Counted from the stretch's first letter, positions 1 through 8,920 are shown. The stretch: DNA of 19,090 nt from Saprospiraceae bacterium UBA7328 (GCA_002471345.1 DKPS01000188.1:1-19090); one strand, 5' to 3'. A program made the numbers and translations. Notes: a model not told the origin generated them from the sequence alone.

Positions 1-782
1 TAGATGAAGCGGATCGTATGCTAGATATGGGGTTCATTCATGATATCAAAAAGCTTCTTAAGATTCTTCCTGAGAAAAAGCAATCTTTGTTTTTCTCTGC
101 TACAATGCCAGATAATATTATAAAACTATCAAGACAGATACTGAATAACCCTATAAAGGTAGAAGTGGCAAGAGTTTCATCTGCAGCAGAAACCATACAA
201 CAATACCTTTATTACACGAATAAGAAAACTAAAAATGACTTGCTTCTTCATCTCCTAAAAAATAGAGATATGGATCAGGTATTGCTTTTTTCTCGTACAA
301 AACATGGTGCAGATAGAATTACTAGAAATCTCAAAAAACATAATATAAAATCAGCAGCTATCCATGGTGATAAGGCTCAAAATCAAAGACAGAAGGCACT
401 GAAAGCATTCAAAGATGGAGGACTTAGAATATTAGTAGCGACGGATATAGCTGCTAGAGGTATTGACATTCAAAAGCTTAAATATGTCATTAACTATGAT
501 GTTCCAAATGAAGCTGAGACTTATGTACATCGTATAGGAAGATCAGGTAGGGCAGGGGAAGAAGGAGTGGCAATTTCAATATGTGAACCAGAAGAGAATG
601 AATATGTAAGAGATATCGAAAAACTCATTAAAAAGAAAATAAAAGTCATAAAAGAGAACCCATATCCACAAACAGAAAGGCCTATGACTGCAGCTGAGAA
701 GAAAGATTGGAACAAAGAAAAACAAAGAAGGAAGCAAGAGTTTTTTGCCAATAGAAAGAAATCTAATTCACGATGGAGATAG
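1..782 (+). CDS. rhlE: DEAD-box ATP-dependent RNA helicase, RhlE type (5' end outside window)
   Basis: ATP-dependent RNA helicase that remodels structured RNA in the cytoplasm (ribosome assembly or mRNA turnover in this family). The frame is already open at the window edge: the codon at position 3 begins D-E-A-D, the Walker B motif II, so only the part from motif II onward is present (about 258 residues; the RecA1 Q-motif and Walker A are missing upstream). Motif III SAT (in SATMP), then the RecA2 domain with motif IV (VLLFSRT), motif V (ATDIAARGIDI) and motif VI (HRIGRSGRAG) follow in order. The last ~50 residues are a lysine/arginine-rich tail, usual for RhlE-type RNA-binding extensions. 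It converges on the sulfatase gene with only 32 bp between the stops. The helicase family is certain; RhlE rather than another DEAD-box subgroup is inferred. Confidence 0.93.
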   Translation, partial: DEADRMLDMGFIHDIKKLLKILPEKKQSLFFSATMPDNIIKLSRQILNNPIKVEVARVSSAAETIQQYLYYTNKKTKNDLLLHLLKNRDMDQVLLFSRTKHGADRITRNLKKHNIKSAAIHGDKAQNQRQKALKAFKDGGLRILVATDIAARGIDIQKLKYVINYDVPNEAETYVHRIGRSGRAGEEGVAISICEPEENEYVRDIEKLIKKKIKVIKENPYPQTERPMTAAEKKDWNKEKQRRKQEFFANRKKSNSRWR

Positions 783-814
783 TAACCAAAAAGTGTTATT
801 TACGAAGGTTATAT

Positions 815-2572
815 CTACTGACAGCTTTCCAAAACTGATTCGAATACCACACCCAGTTCTATTGTAAACCCAGCATTTAATACTATACTGTCTTGTGCAG
901 AATATATTACTTCATTTAGTCCACTATAAGTCTTGGATGAAGTAATAGTTTGACGTGCAGGGACGTAGTGATCTGTTGCTACCGCCCAATTATCTAGATC
1001 ATACTCGTCCTCACAAGTAAGAAAAAAATCTTTATGTTTTAGTGGGTCAGTGCCATTGGTATGTTCTGTCTGATTATTATCGCCATCCATATCTGGATCA
1101 TCATTAGGGCCTAAATGATAAGTGAGTAATTGAGCCATTTCCCAATCGTCAGGTAAGCCATCATTATCCGCATCATTTGCAACACCCATAAAATTTAAGT
1201 GAGCTTCATTGGTCACTGCCATTCTAGCAGACCCTTCTAATAAGTGATCTCTAAGTTTAATCCAGAGTGCCATATGAAGATTAGGATAATGAGATGAACT
1301 GTCTAAAGCTTCTTCAATGTCATTATGAATATTGTGAAGTGTCATTTCACCTGACTCATAATCTACAAAATATTTATAATCCCCTTCTATTGTAGCTCCA
1401 CTTGGAATCTTACCACTAGAACCATAATGAGGGCTATGAAAGAAGAGTGGTTCTTCTCTTTCAAAAGAATAAGTTTCATTAAATAGATTAGAAATGTTAA
1501 TCCCATCCATACTATCAGGAAGAGGTGTATGTACACACGTGAGATGCGCAAAAGTGGGGAATAGATCGTATGTAACAACAGGAGTTTCTTGATAACTATT
1601 GGGAGTGACCCATGGGCCCCTGACAATAAAAGGTACTCTGATTCCACCTTCAAATAAATGATTTTTACCTCTTTTTAGAGGTGCATTGCTGGACATACCG
1701 TTCGAAGCACCATTATCTGAAATAAAGACGATATAGGTATTGTCAGCTAACCCTTCATCCTCAATGTGTTTCACCAATCTACCTAAAGCCTCATCAAAAT
1801 TTTCTGTCATGGCTGCGAAGTCTTTATTGTCATGATTACCTGAAGGATCCTCTGGACGTTCTGCAGAATCATATAAGTCTCTAGTGTCCTGTTTGTATTC
1901 TACACTAGCATGTACAGCATAGTGCGACACTTGCAGATAAAATGGTGATGAAGCTAACTTTGAATCATTTATAAATGCAATGGATGAGTCTGTGATTTCC
2001 GTCATTTTTTTTGGATCGACTTGAGCATCTCCACCATTTTCCCCGTCATTGTTACCGGTATTTCCATCACTTCTATCAAAACCATGATCGCCTGGCCCAT
2101 TTGATCCTAGATGCCATTTTCCAAAATGGGCAGTAGTGTATCCTTGTCCAGTTTGTTTTAGCCATTCGGCTAGAGTAGTGTCCGATGGATTAATATCTCG
2201 GTCTGTTGCAGCAGCAGTCATTATTTCCCCAGAAGACAATCCGCTTCCAGTTTCAGTAAAATGATTTCTTGGTGCGCTCTTACCGGTTTGAATTGCACAT
2301 CTAGAGGGAGCACATTTTGAAGCTGCTACATATCCTTTGGTGAATACCCGCCCTTTTTTAGCCATTAGGCTATCAATATTAGGCGTAAAATACAGACCGC
2401 TTTTTGAATCAGTTCGATTTTCGTGCATTTGCACTGAAGTGCCATTCCAGCCCATATCATCAGAGATGATTACAACGAAGTTTGGCTGGGCTATTCCATT
2501 TATCTTCAGAAAAACAACTAGAATAAAGGCATAAAAAGATCTCATAAGTATCATTGAGGCGAAGTTATACAC
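815..2572 (-). CDS. Secreted sulfatase (S1 family, Cys-type) with C-terminal calcium-binding repeats
   Basis: Hydrolyses sulfate esters, probably on a polysaccharide outside the cytoplasm; the substrate cannot be read from sequence. Met1, Met7 or Met10 could start the protein. Met10 (base 2545) gives the cleanest signal peptide (MRSFYAF..., ending near GIAQ). Sulfatase features in order: metal-binding DD near residue 38; C87-A-P-S-R, the site converted to formylglycine by a radical-SAM maturase in Cys-type enzymes; GKWHLG near 151; H217; SDNG near 285; and a Lys in KRGK near 300-303. After the catalytic domain (to ~450) comes an Asp-rich block (about 467-511, DADNDG and DPDMDGDNN) typical of calcium-binding thrombospondin-3-like repeats, then a short beta module to the end. 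It lies downstream of uppP on the same strand. No SusC/SusD or maturase gene lies in the window. Confidence 0.93.
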   Translation of the reverse strand: MYNFASMILMRSFYAFILVVFLKINGIAQPNFVVIISDDMGWNGTSVQMHENRTDSKSGLYFTPNIDSLMAKKGRVFTKGYVAASKCAPSRCAIQTGKSAPRNHFTETGSGLSSGEIMTAAATDRDINPSDTTLAEWLKQTGQGYTTAHFGKWHLGSNGPGDHGFDRSDGNTGNNDGENGGDAQVDPKKMTEITDSSIAFINDSKLASSPFYLQVSHYAVHASVEYKQDTRDLYDSAERPEDPSGNHDNKDFAAMTENFDEALGRLVKHIEDEGLADNTYIVFISDNGASNGMSSNAPLKRGKNHLFEGGIRVPFIVRGPWVTPNSYQETPVVTYDLFPTFAHLTCVHTPLPDSMDGINISNLFNETYSFEREEPLFFHSPHYGSSGKIPSGATIEGDYKYFVDYESGEMTLHNIHNDIEEALDSSSHYPNLHMALWIKLRDHLLEGSARMAVTNEAHLNFMGVANDADNDGLPDDWEMAQLLTYHLGPNDDPDMDGDNNQTEHTNGTDPLKHKDFFLTCEDEYDLDNWAVATDHYVPARQTITSSKTYSGLNEVIYSAQDSIVLNAGFTIELGVVFESVLESCQ

Positions 2573-2624
2573 TGATAAGTCTAATCATTGTAAAATGTAC
2601 CTATAATGAAACCAAAATCTTTTT

Positions 2625-3416
2625 TTAGAATAGAGAAGTAGAAATTACCAAGGCCCCTACAATAAAGCAGTAGATAGCAAAATAACTCAACTTGGCATTC
2701 TGAACAATCTTAAGCATCCACTTACAAGCCACTATGCCTACAATAAATGATGACATCAATGCTGCAAAAAGAATTATAGCATTACCACTGTTAACTACTA
2801 ATTCTCCACCTGCTACATCCAATATGACCTTCCCGAAAATCACTGGAAGAAGCATTAAAAAAGAAAAACGTGCTGCTTTCACTCTATCTATACCTAGATA
2901 TAATGCGGTGGCTATGGTCATGCCACTTCGAGATATTCCTGGTAATATGGCGATGGCCTGTGCTATTCCTATACCAAATGCTTTTGGAAAAGTTATGACA
3001 CCCTCTGTCTTTATTTTTGGGGTGAACCATAATACTAGGGCTGTGACACATAGAAAAATACCTACATAAATTAATGTGTTAGAAGCAAAAAGAGCTTCTA
3101 TTTGTTCTTCAAAAGCCAACCCAATAAATAAAGCAGGAATCATAGACAAGAGTATCTTCATACTTATTTCAAAGTCTTCATTTCTATTAAAGGTGACGAG
3201 TGATTTTAAAATATTGATGATATCTTTTCTGAATACGTATACGATGCTCAATGCTGTACCTAAATGTGTAATAACTACCATCGTTAGATCAGAGTCTAAT
3301 GCTCCATCACTAGGCATGAAATGATTCAATATTTCTAGATGCCCACTGCTACTTACAGGAAGGAATTCTGTGAGACCTTGCACTATTCCAAGGATTACTG
3401 CTTTTAAGATGTCCAT
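2625..3416 (-). CDS. uppP: Undecaprenyl-diphosphatase UppP (BacA family)
   Basis: Integral membrane phosphatase that converts undecaprenyl diphosphate to the monophosphate, recycling the lipid carrier for peptidoglycan and surface polysaccharide synthesis; in E. coli its overproduction gives bacitracin resistance. Both signature regions are present: GIVQGLTEFLPVSSSGH at residues 10-26 (with E17 and H26) and PGISRSG at 159-165 (R163). The rest is a series of hydrophobic helices, and the 263-residue length is normal for the family. The conserved MDILKAVILG start supports the ATG at 3414-3416. A sequence matching the TAnnTTTG -7 element lies at 3422-3429 on the minus strand only 5 nt before the start; no -33 partner is visible, so leaderless transcription is only a possibility. 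Transcription may continue into the sulfatase. Confidence 0.95.
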   Translation of the reverse strand: MDILKAVILGIVQGLTEFLPVSSSGHLEILNHFMPSDGALDSDLTMVVITHLGTALSIVYVFRKDIINILKSLVTFNRNEDFEISMKILLSMIPALFIGLAFEEQIEALFASNTLIYVGIFLCVTALVLWFTPKIKTEGVITFPKAFGIGIAQAIAILPGISRSGMTIATALYLGIDRVKAARFSFLMLLPVIFGKVILDVAGGELVVNSGNAIILFAALMSSFIVGIVACKWMLKIVQNAKLSYFAIYCFIVGALVISTSLF

Positions 3417-4033
3417 GTTGGCAAAAGTAGGAATCAGGTCTCACATATTCTTTACCTCTTCTTGACAATAGTCCATCTCAACCTATTTGTTCAGAAATGA
3501 AAGTAACAATTGACTGTAATACCTCATTGGCATTCGAATGCTTCGAATTCTTTTCTTCTAATGGATATAAAAGAGTGTATAAACGCTTCTTTGTCTTTTT
3601 GTTGAATTGATGCTTTGATAAAAAATATTAAAATCTACTTTTTTTTAGATTTTGTGTACTGTTTATTATATAAGGTAATGGATAACTAAATTGTCTAAGA
3701 ATTTTAAAGGTTTTGAGAAAGAAACATAATCCGATAGAATTAACAATAATAATGACATTCAATAGATCCAACCTTTTTAATCATGGATGAGCTGAGATGT
3801 TTGGATGTGATTTTGAAAATCCGTACCACTTTTATTTAGAAAGCATTGACTAATTGAAGTTGGGCAATAGATTATAAGATTCATACAATGAATCTATCTT
3901 TCAATAATATTTAATGTTGATATCACAGCAATTTTATTACTTTCGAAAACTAATTAATTAGAAAAATAAAAATTAGATCCTTCGATCATTTAGCCTAATA
4001 AACACTGCATTTAAATATTAATAATAATATCGA
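3417..4033. other. Gene-free divergent intergenic region with several short dyads
   Basis: This 617-bp AT-rich stretch separates uppP (-) from the cyclic-nucleotide-binding protein (+). I found no convincing gene on either strand; the longest reading frame from ATG, 37 codons at 3497, has no recognisable similarity. It holds three inverted repeats: 3532-3548 (7-bp arms, 3-nt loop, containing two TTCGAA copies), 3630-3653 (AAAATCTA/TAGATTTT around a T-run) and 3877-3895 (AGATTCAT/ATGAATCT, 3-nt loop). A near-match to the Bacteroidota promoter, TTG (3917-3919), 18 nt, TACTTTCG (3938-3945), lies about 90 bp before the plus-strand gene; it has one mismatch to TAnnTTTG. Confidence 0.5.
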
Positions 4034-6147
4034 ATGAATCTTCAAGATTATCTCAAAGCATTGAATCACTTACTCAAGATAGATGTTGAGAATACTTCAG
4101 AAAGTGAGAAAAATTTATATTAACACGACATATTGAGTTATACAATTCTAATCGGGAGATCTTAGGTTACAATCTGAAAATTGTTCCTTTTATTCCAGGC
4201 CGAAGATCATTTGATGAGGCTTTTTATCCAGGTTTAGGTTCGAGTGAAGAAGTTGCTTTGTATTCTGAAAATTCAAAAGACGAAATAAATTTCCTTTACA
4301 GAATATTTAAAGGGGACCGATCTATTTACCTCTTACCAGAAAGGCTTTCTATATATGTAACTATTTCGTTAATAGACAAGACCAAAAACAAAAGCTATAT
4401 CGTACCTGGATGGGAATACACCAAGGTGGAACCTGAGCACAAGGGAAATGAAATGTTAACTGGTAGAATACATGACAGGTATGAAAATCGAGAAATGATA
4501 TCAGAAGCATGGACGCTGAGTATTCCTGTAAATAGGTTGTTTAATGCTGCGAAAAAAATCAATTCTGATAGAGATCTTTTTGAATTTTCGTCTTTGTTTT
4601 TTGAGAATTTTAAAGTGCAGTTGGATTTGGAATATGAAGGGGTAAAGGTGAGCTCTGATCAACATTTTTTTGAAATCTATAATGAACCGTTATTTGGTTC
4701 GCTCTATAAAAGAGTTATGGATGACCTGATCGGCTGGGATACGACTCTTCAGGTAGAAAAAGCTAATACAGGAAGAGAGATTGGCATTGAATATCATCCT
4801 TGGTTTCCTGTACTCTGCATTGGTACAGAAAAAGCTAACCTTTATATGAAAGCGATAATTGGGGATGTCGTGGAAGAAAAAAGGATGCTCACTGATCCAG
4901 GGTGGCTTCTCAGAGTTGGTTTGTATTTAGAATTACTGACATGCTTAGGTATCATTGAAGTGGTCAAAGAAAAAGGAAAGGACTTATTGACAAAAAGTGA
5001 ACGTGAGATATTTGATCATTCTCCTTACTTCAAAGAGATTCGTGATCGTATTGACATTCCAGCATGGGAGAAAGTATGGAAAGCGAGAAAAATGGATATT
5101 TCAGGTTTTAGACCTAATGCCAATATGCCTGTAAGCTTTACTAATCTTCTCCGTAAAAAAGCTACAACACTTTTATTTTTACATGCCCATCACGATGATT
5201 TAAAGCATGCCATAGAATTGGCTGGGGTAAATATTCATAACTCACAAGAGACCTGGCACAGAGTATTTAGAGATGCAGAGCGTGCAGTACTTAAAATGGA
5301 TCAAGAAGCTTTTCCTGAGCTAAATTATCTTACAAAAGATGTTAAAAAATTCGTGCTATGGCATGAGCGTGGCAACTATTTTGGTTTCAGACTTATTCCT
5401 AAAAAGTTTAGTGGCTCTTTTGGGGATCAGGATGGCCTTTACCTCTCTGCCTGTAGAGAGTATAAGGAATCAATGAATCATGTGGCAGAATGGGCTCGAG
5501 AAAAAGGATTCATGGAATATACAGGAAACGAATGTGTCCCTTCCTCAGCAAGCATTTTAGAAAACTTCCTTATGAAAAACTATGGAAGACTAAAGTACTT
5601 ACAAAATCAAGATGGTTACAATGAAGGAATCGATGTAGAAGAACGCGAAGATTCATCCACAGAACGATTTCCTTTCGAAAAAATATACTCGACCCTATCT
5701 ACAGTTTCTATTTTCAAAACATTGCAAGAGGATGAACTGAAAGATCTATCAAAACGTGCAAGGCCAATTGAATTAGGGCATTTGGAAAGAATCATAGTAC
5801 AAGGGCGTGAAGGGTCCTCTCTTTTCGTATTACATGAAGGAACCTTGGAGGTAGTGTCACGAATTGATGAAGTAGATCAAGTACTTGCTAATCTACAAAA
5901 AGGAGCGGTGATAGGTGAATTTTCATTTCTGACAGGAGAGAAAAGGACAGCGGCTGTACGTGCCATAGACTTTGCTCTTATGATAGAAGTTTCTGCAGAT
6001 AATCTTCGACCTATTGTGGAAAAAAGACCAGGATTGATCAAAGAATTGGCAAAAACAATGGAAGCACGAAAGAATGCAAATGAAAATACCTTAGTTGACA
6101 AGAATCTCATGTCAAAGATTTCTTCCACTCTCTTTGGAAGAAAATAA
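4034..6147 (+). CDS. Large protein with C-terminal cyclic-nucleotide-binding domain; frame broken near codon 26
   Basis: The long open frame ends at 6147 and its first permissible start is a TTG at 4258, but the same frame is open back to 4108 with protein-like sequence (EILGYNLKIVPFIPGRRSF...). An ATG at 4034 starts a second frame (MNLQDYLKALNHLLKIDVEN...) that stops at 4123. One extra base near the A-run at 4109-4113 would join them into a protein of about 704 residues. The last ~150 residues form a CRP-type cyclic-nucleotide-binding domain (roughly bases 5680-6040), with a phosphate-binding-cassette-like GEFSFLTGEKRTAAVRA containing GE and R-T-A-A. There is no DNA-binding helix-turn-helix after it and no membrane segment. 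The preceding ~550 residues match no domain I recognise; they include a His-rich LHAHHDDLKHAIE stretch. Likely a soluble regulator or enzyme gated by a nucleotide; its activity is unknown. Confidence 0.8.
4106..4123 (+). other. Frame junction: A-run and AAATTTA heptamer followed by stop
   Basis: In the ATG-4034 frame the codons read GAG AAA AAT TTA TAT TAA, with the stop at 4121-4123. Moving back one base at A-AAT-TTA (4111-4117) gives AAA TTT ATA TTA ACA, the long downstream frame. The heptamer has the X-XXY-YYZ form of retroviral -1 slippery sites. Downstream I see only a weak TAAC/GTTA pairing and upstream no good Shine-Dalgarno-like stimulator, so a lost A in the five-A run (mutation or sequence error) is the simpler explanation. 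Confidence 0.6.
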
Positions 6148-6513
6148 TGCTCCAGCTTGGTTTCTTCGACTTTTACAAGAGGCCTATTCAATTACATTAG
6201 ACCTTCAATTTATGCTTCATAAAGAGTTTCATCATTGTGTGAAAAGTAAAATAAGGACTGCGATAGACCTGTTACCACTTTAAGTCCGAATGCAAAACAT
6301 TAGATATTCATTTAACTTATTGATTTGTTATGAATGGATTTTGGTGTAAAATCGGGCTGATGACGTTTTGAATGTAGATGACTTCCAAGTTTTCAACAAG
6401 TGAGGACCAAAATAGATTTTAGAATGTCATGCAAATAAGAAAGTCCAATTGTTGGTTCTAAAACGGATAAAAGTATTCATAGTAATGTTTATTAAAGTCT
6501 TAGCTTAGATTAT
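6148..6513. other. Intergenic region, no supported gene
   Basis: These 366 bp separate the cyclic-nucleotide-binding protein from the first DUF6090-type gene. A plus-strand frame continues to 6283 but begins inside the preceding gene and has no recognisable similarity. I see no strong hairpin with a T-run and no clear TTG/TAnnTTTG promoter before 6514. Confidence 0.4.
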
Positions 6514-7182
6514 ATGGGAATAAAAAAAGAAGTGGATTGGGTTAATTATTTTATTGAATTAATGATTGTAATAATAGGGATTAGTATTGCATTTTGGTTG
6601 AACAATGTGGCTATAAATACGAAGAACGAACAAGAAAAAATTAGCTATTTAACTGATATTAGACATGATCTCAAAACGGATAGTTTGAGGCTCTCAGGTA
6701 ATATAAGGAACAATGAAGCTAAAAGTGAAAAATTAAGTAACGCGCTTGAATTGATTGATAGAACTGCTCCAATAGATAGCGTACTTGAAAAGATTATTGA
6801 GATAGGGAATTATGATTTTTTTACACCGGATAATTTCACACTAATTTCATTATTGCAAAGTGGTGATCTCAAGTTAATCGATTCTGATAAGACTAAAAAA
6901 GAGTTACTGCGATTGCTTAAAGTCTATGATTCAATTGACAACATGCAAAAGAATTTCTTACAAGCATTAGATGATAATTACTTTCCAATGCTGCTTACAA
7001 AAGTCGATATGACTAAATTAAAAGCCATCGATTCAAAGTTTTTTTACGGTGTTGAAATCAAAAATTATTGTGGTTTTACTTTAAATGAAACCAGCCAGCA
7101 CATTAGGACATATAAATACGCTCAAAAACAACTTGTAAAGGTGACAGATTTGATTGATAATGAATTGAGTATGAGCAAGTAG
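6514..7182 (+). CDS. DUF6090-like single-span membrane protein
   Basis: A 222-residue protein of unknown function. Residues about 13-31 form one membrane helix (FIELMIVIIGISIAFWLNN) ending in the NN motif, in the same position and style as the helix GEIVLVVIGILIALQINN of the second copy in this window. The positively charged start (MGIKKEV) suggests N-inside topology, which would put the ~190-residue remainder in the periplasm. That part is highly charged and helical (KNEQEKISYLTDIRHDLKTDS) and probably partly coiled-coil. The ATG start is natural, with no Shine-Dalgarno site, normal for these bacteria. Family assignment comes from the helix motif and architecture; similarity outside the first ~70 residues is weak by eye. 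It stands alone, 266 bp before the ankyrin-like gene. Confidence 0.75.
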   Translation: MGIKKEVDWVNYFIELMIVIIGISIAFWLNNVAINTKNEQEKISYLTDIRHDLKTDSLRLSGNIRNNEAKSEKLSNALELIDRTAPIDSVLEKIIEIGNYDFFTPDNFTLISLLQSGDLKLIDSDKTKKELLRLLKVYDSIDNMQKNFLQALDDNYFPMLLTKVDMTKLKAIDSKFFYGVEIKNYCGFTLNETSQHIRTYKYAQKQLVKVTDLIDNELSMSK

Positions 7183-7397
7183 AGTTTCAAATTGCTCAGG
7201 GAAGAAATATTGTAAATCGCGACATCAATCAATGCTCTATATTTTCTGAATTTTCATTTGTTTATGTTTAGCATCTCATGCCTTGTTTAATAAATTGTAA
7301 ATGCAATGCCCATCCTTTTCTATTCATTCTTTTGTTAAACGGATGGTAAACATTTATTCCATTGTGGAAAAGTTAGTAAATGGGCATAGATATTAAC

Positions 7398-7426
7398 TTG
7401 TAAGCGCTCTTGTGGGTTTAAATTTG
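7398..7426 (+). promoter_or_regulatory. Bacteroidota-type promoter before the ankyrin-like gene
   Basis: TTG at 7398-7400 and TAAATTTG at 7419-7426 match the -33/-7 pair TTG-N17-23-TAnnTTTG with an 18-nt spacer. Transcription would start near 7432, leaving a leader of about 15 nt before the GTG at 7449. This is the best promoter match I found in the window. Confidence 0.5.
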
Positions 7427-7448
7427 TTAGATTCATAAAAACCATTCT

Positions 7449-7949
7449 GTGAAACGTAAAGAATTTTTAAAAACCGGTGCTACTGCTACTAGCTCATTTT
7501 TCCTGCTTCCAAGATTTGAGCATCTCATGGAGTCTTCACTTTTTAATGCTGAAGAAATTGATGAATTTGTTGGAGCGGCTCATAGTAATATAGACGAAAC
7601 TATTAGAATAATTGAAGCTAAACCACTAATCCTAAATTGTGCCAGTCAAATAGCCAGAGGAGATTTTGAAACAGCCATTGGTGGAGCATCACATATGGGA
7701 AGAAAAGATATTGCAAATGTGCTCATAGCACGTGGTGCACGTATGGATATTTTCAATTTTACATTTTTAGGATTTACAGATTTTGTAAAAGATTTATTGA
7801 AGATTCATCCACAACTCTTAAAATCATACGGCCCACATGGATTTACACTTTTGCATCATGCTAAAGTCGGGGGGCATAATGCTTTTGCAGAATGGCTTCA
7901 AGATCAAGGATTAAAACAAGAAATTTTAGAGAATTTATTTGACTTCTGA
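7449..7949 (+). CDS. Small exported ankyrin-repeat-like protein
   Basis: A 166-residue protein starting at GTG (7449). The N-terminus KRKEFLKTGATATSSFFLLP resembles the Bacteroidota pattern N-R-R-E-F-L-K of Tat signals, but with R-K in place of R-R, followed by a weak hydrophobic stretch; Tat export is therefore likely but not certain. The remainder holds two or three ankyrin-like helical pairs: residues ~72-102 (FETAIGGASHMGRKDIANVL, then IARGARMDIF) and ~134-157 (LLHHAKVGGHNAFAEWLQDQG), with a more degenerate one between them. Ankyrin repeats mediate protein binding; the partner is unknown. It lies between two DUF6090-type genes on the same strand, but with gaps of 266 and 176 bp and its own promoter, so it is probably a separate transcription unit. 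Confidence 0.75.
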   Translation: MKRKEFLKTGATATSSFFLLPRFEHLMESSLFNAEEIDEFVGAAHSNIDETIRIIEAKPLILNCASQIARGDFETAIGGASHMGRKDIANVLIARGARMDIFNFTFLGFTDFVKDLLKIHPQLLKSYGPHGFTLLHHAKVGGHNAFAEWLQDQGLKQEILENLFDF

Positions 7950-8060
7950 TTTCAATAAGTATATGATCCTCTGGGTTTTAACATTGATGAATCACTCGAT
8001 GATATTTTTACAATTATGGTGCGGGGTTGGTTCAAATAAAAATTTAGAACAATTAGAAAC

Positions 8061-8084
8061 AATAGGTTCAAAATGAAACCTATT
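8061..8084. repeat. Inverted repeat between ankyrin-like and DUF6090 genes
   Basis: Perfect 8-bp arms AATAGGTT (8061-8068) and AACCTATT (8077-8084) enclose an 8-nt loop. There is no T-run directly after it, so it is a weak terminator candidate for the ankyrin-like gene, or an operator about 40 bp before the DUF6090 start. Confidence 0.4.
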
Positions 8085-8125
8085 TATACAACATTGTCCG
8101 AGTTCAATTGAGCAAAGAAAAAGCA

Positions 8126-8866
8126 ATGATTAATTTTTTTAGAAAAATTCGATTCGACTTGATGGAAAAAAATAATACTAGCAGGTATTTGAAATATGCT
8201 ATTGGAGAGATTGTACTTGTCGTGATAGGAATTTTGATTGCATTACAAATCAACAATTTAAATGAGCAGCATAAATCAAAGAAAAAGGAAGTAAAAATAC
8301 TTTCAGAAATTAGAAATAATTTGGTTGAAGACCTAGAGGACCACGAAAGAAATATTTCTTACATCGCTTTTAAGGATTCTGTTTTTAATCACCTCATTTC
8401 TTTATTAAATTCTGATTTGACCTATGACAAATCTTTGTCAAAAAATATGATGAATATTACTGTAGCTGGACCACATTTCAATCCTATAAAAACTGGTTAC
8501 ACTACCATGATCTCGAATGACCCTGAAATCATATCTAATGATTCTTTGCGCATTAATATTGCTATTCTATATGAAACCAAGTATTTATGGCTAGAATCCA
8601 TACTTCAAGATATTTATAACAATCAAAATGCTTGGTTTGCTCAGATTTTTCTCAAACGCTTTAAGAATATTCCAAATACTTCCACCCATTTCGAACCCAT
8701 AGATTTTGATAAACTAAAAATGGATCATGAATTTAATTCCACCTTAGCCTATTATCGAGATTATTGGAAGAATGGAATTTTTGAGCGTTACAAAGGATTC
8801 GTTACTGATGTTCAGAGTTTAATAGATTCTCTAGAAAATGAAATAGACGAAATAGAGAATCAGTAA
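8126..8866 (+). CDS. DUF6090 family membrane protein
   Basis: A 246-residue protein of unknown function. It has the diagnostic DUF6090 N-terminus: a short amphipathic basic segment (MINFFRKIRFDLMEKNN), then RYLKYAIGEIVLVVIGILIALQINN as the single membrane helix (about residues 23-43), then a charged helical periplasmic part (~200 residues) beginning KKKEVKILSEIRNNLVEDL. A TTG at 8108 would add six residues, but the ATG at 8126 matches the family start, so I chose it. The C-terminus ends in an acidic Asp/Glu tail. Members of this family occur in many paralogous copies in marine Bacteroidota; no biochemical role is established to my knowledge. It is the only complete, textbook copy here; a second relative lies upstream at 6514 and a decayed one at 13269-13522. 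Confidence 0.88.
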   Translation: MINFFRKIRFDLMEKNNTSRYLKYAIGEIVLVVIGILIALQINNLNEQHKSKKKEVKILSEIRNNLVEDLEDHERNISYIAFKDSVFNHLISLLNSDLTYDKSLSKNMMNITVAGPHFNPIKTGYTTMISNDPEIISNDSLRINIAILYETKYLWLESILQDIYNNQNAWFAQIFLKRFKNIPNTSTHFEPIDFDKLKMDHEFNSTLAYYRDYWKNGIFERYKGFVTDVQSLIDSLENEIDEIENQ

Positions 8867-8920
8867 TGAAGGCACTTGAAGAGGTAAGAATAGCTCATCT
8901 AAAAGACTCACGATATACAT

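Noticed and set aside
3497..3610. 37-codon frame in the uppP upstream region
   Set aside because: Length expected by chance in AT-rich DNA; no similarity, promoter or start signal.
3630..3653. AAAATCTA/TAGATTTT hairpin with an internal T-run as a terminator
   Set aside because: The T-run is in the loop rather than after the stem, the stem is nearly all A-T, and no gene ends just before it.
6095..6283. A 62-codon plus-strand frame overlapping the end of the cyclic-nucleotide-binding gene
   Set aside because: Its first half is an out-of-frame reading of the real gene; the remainder matches nothing I recognise, and it has no start of its own after 6147.
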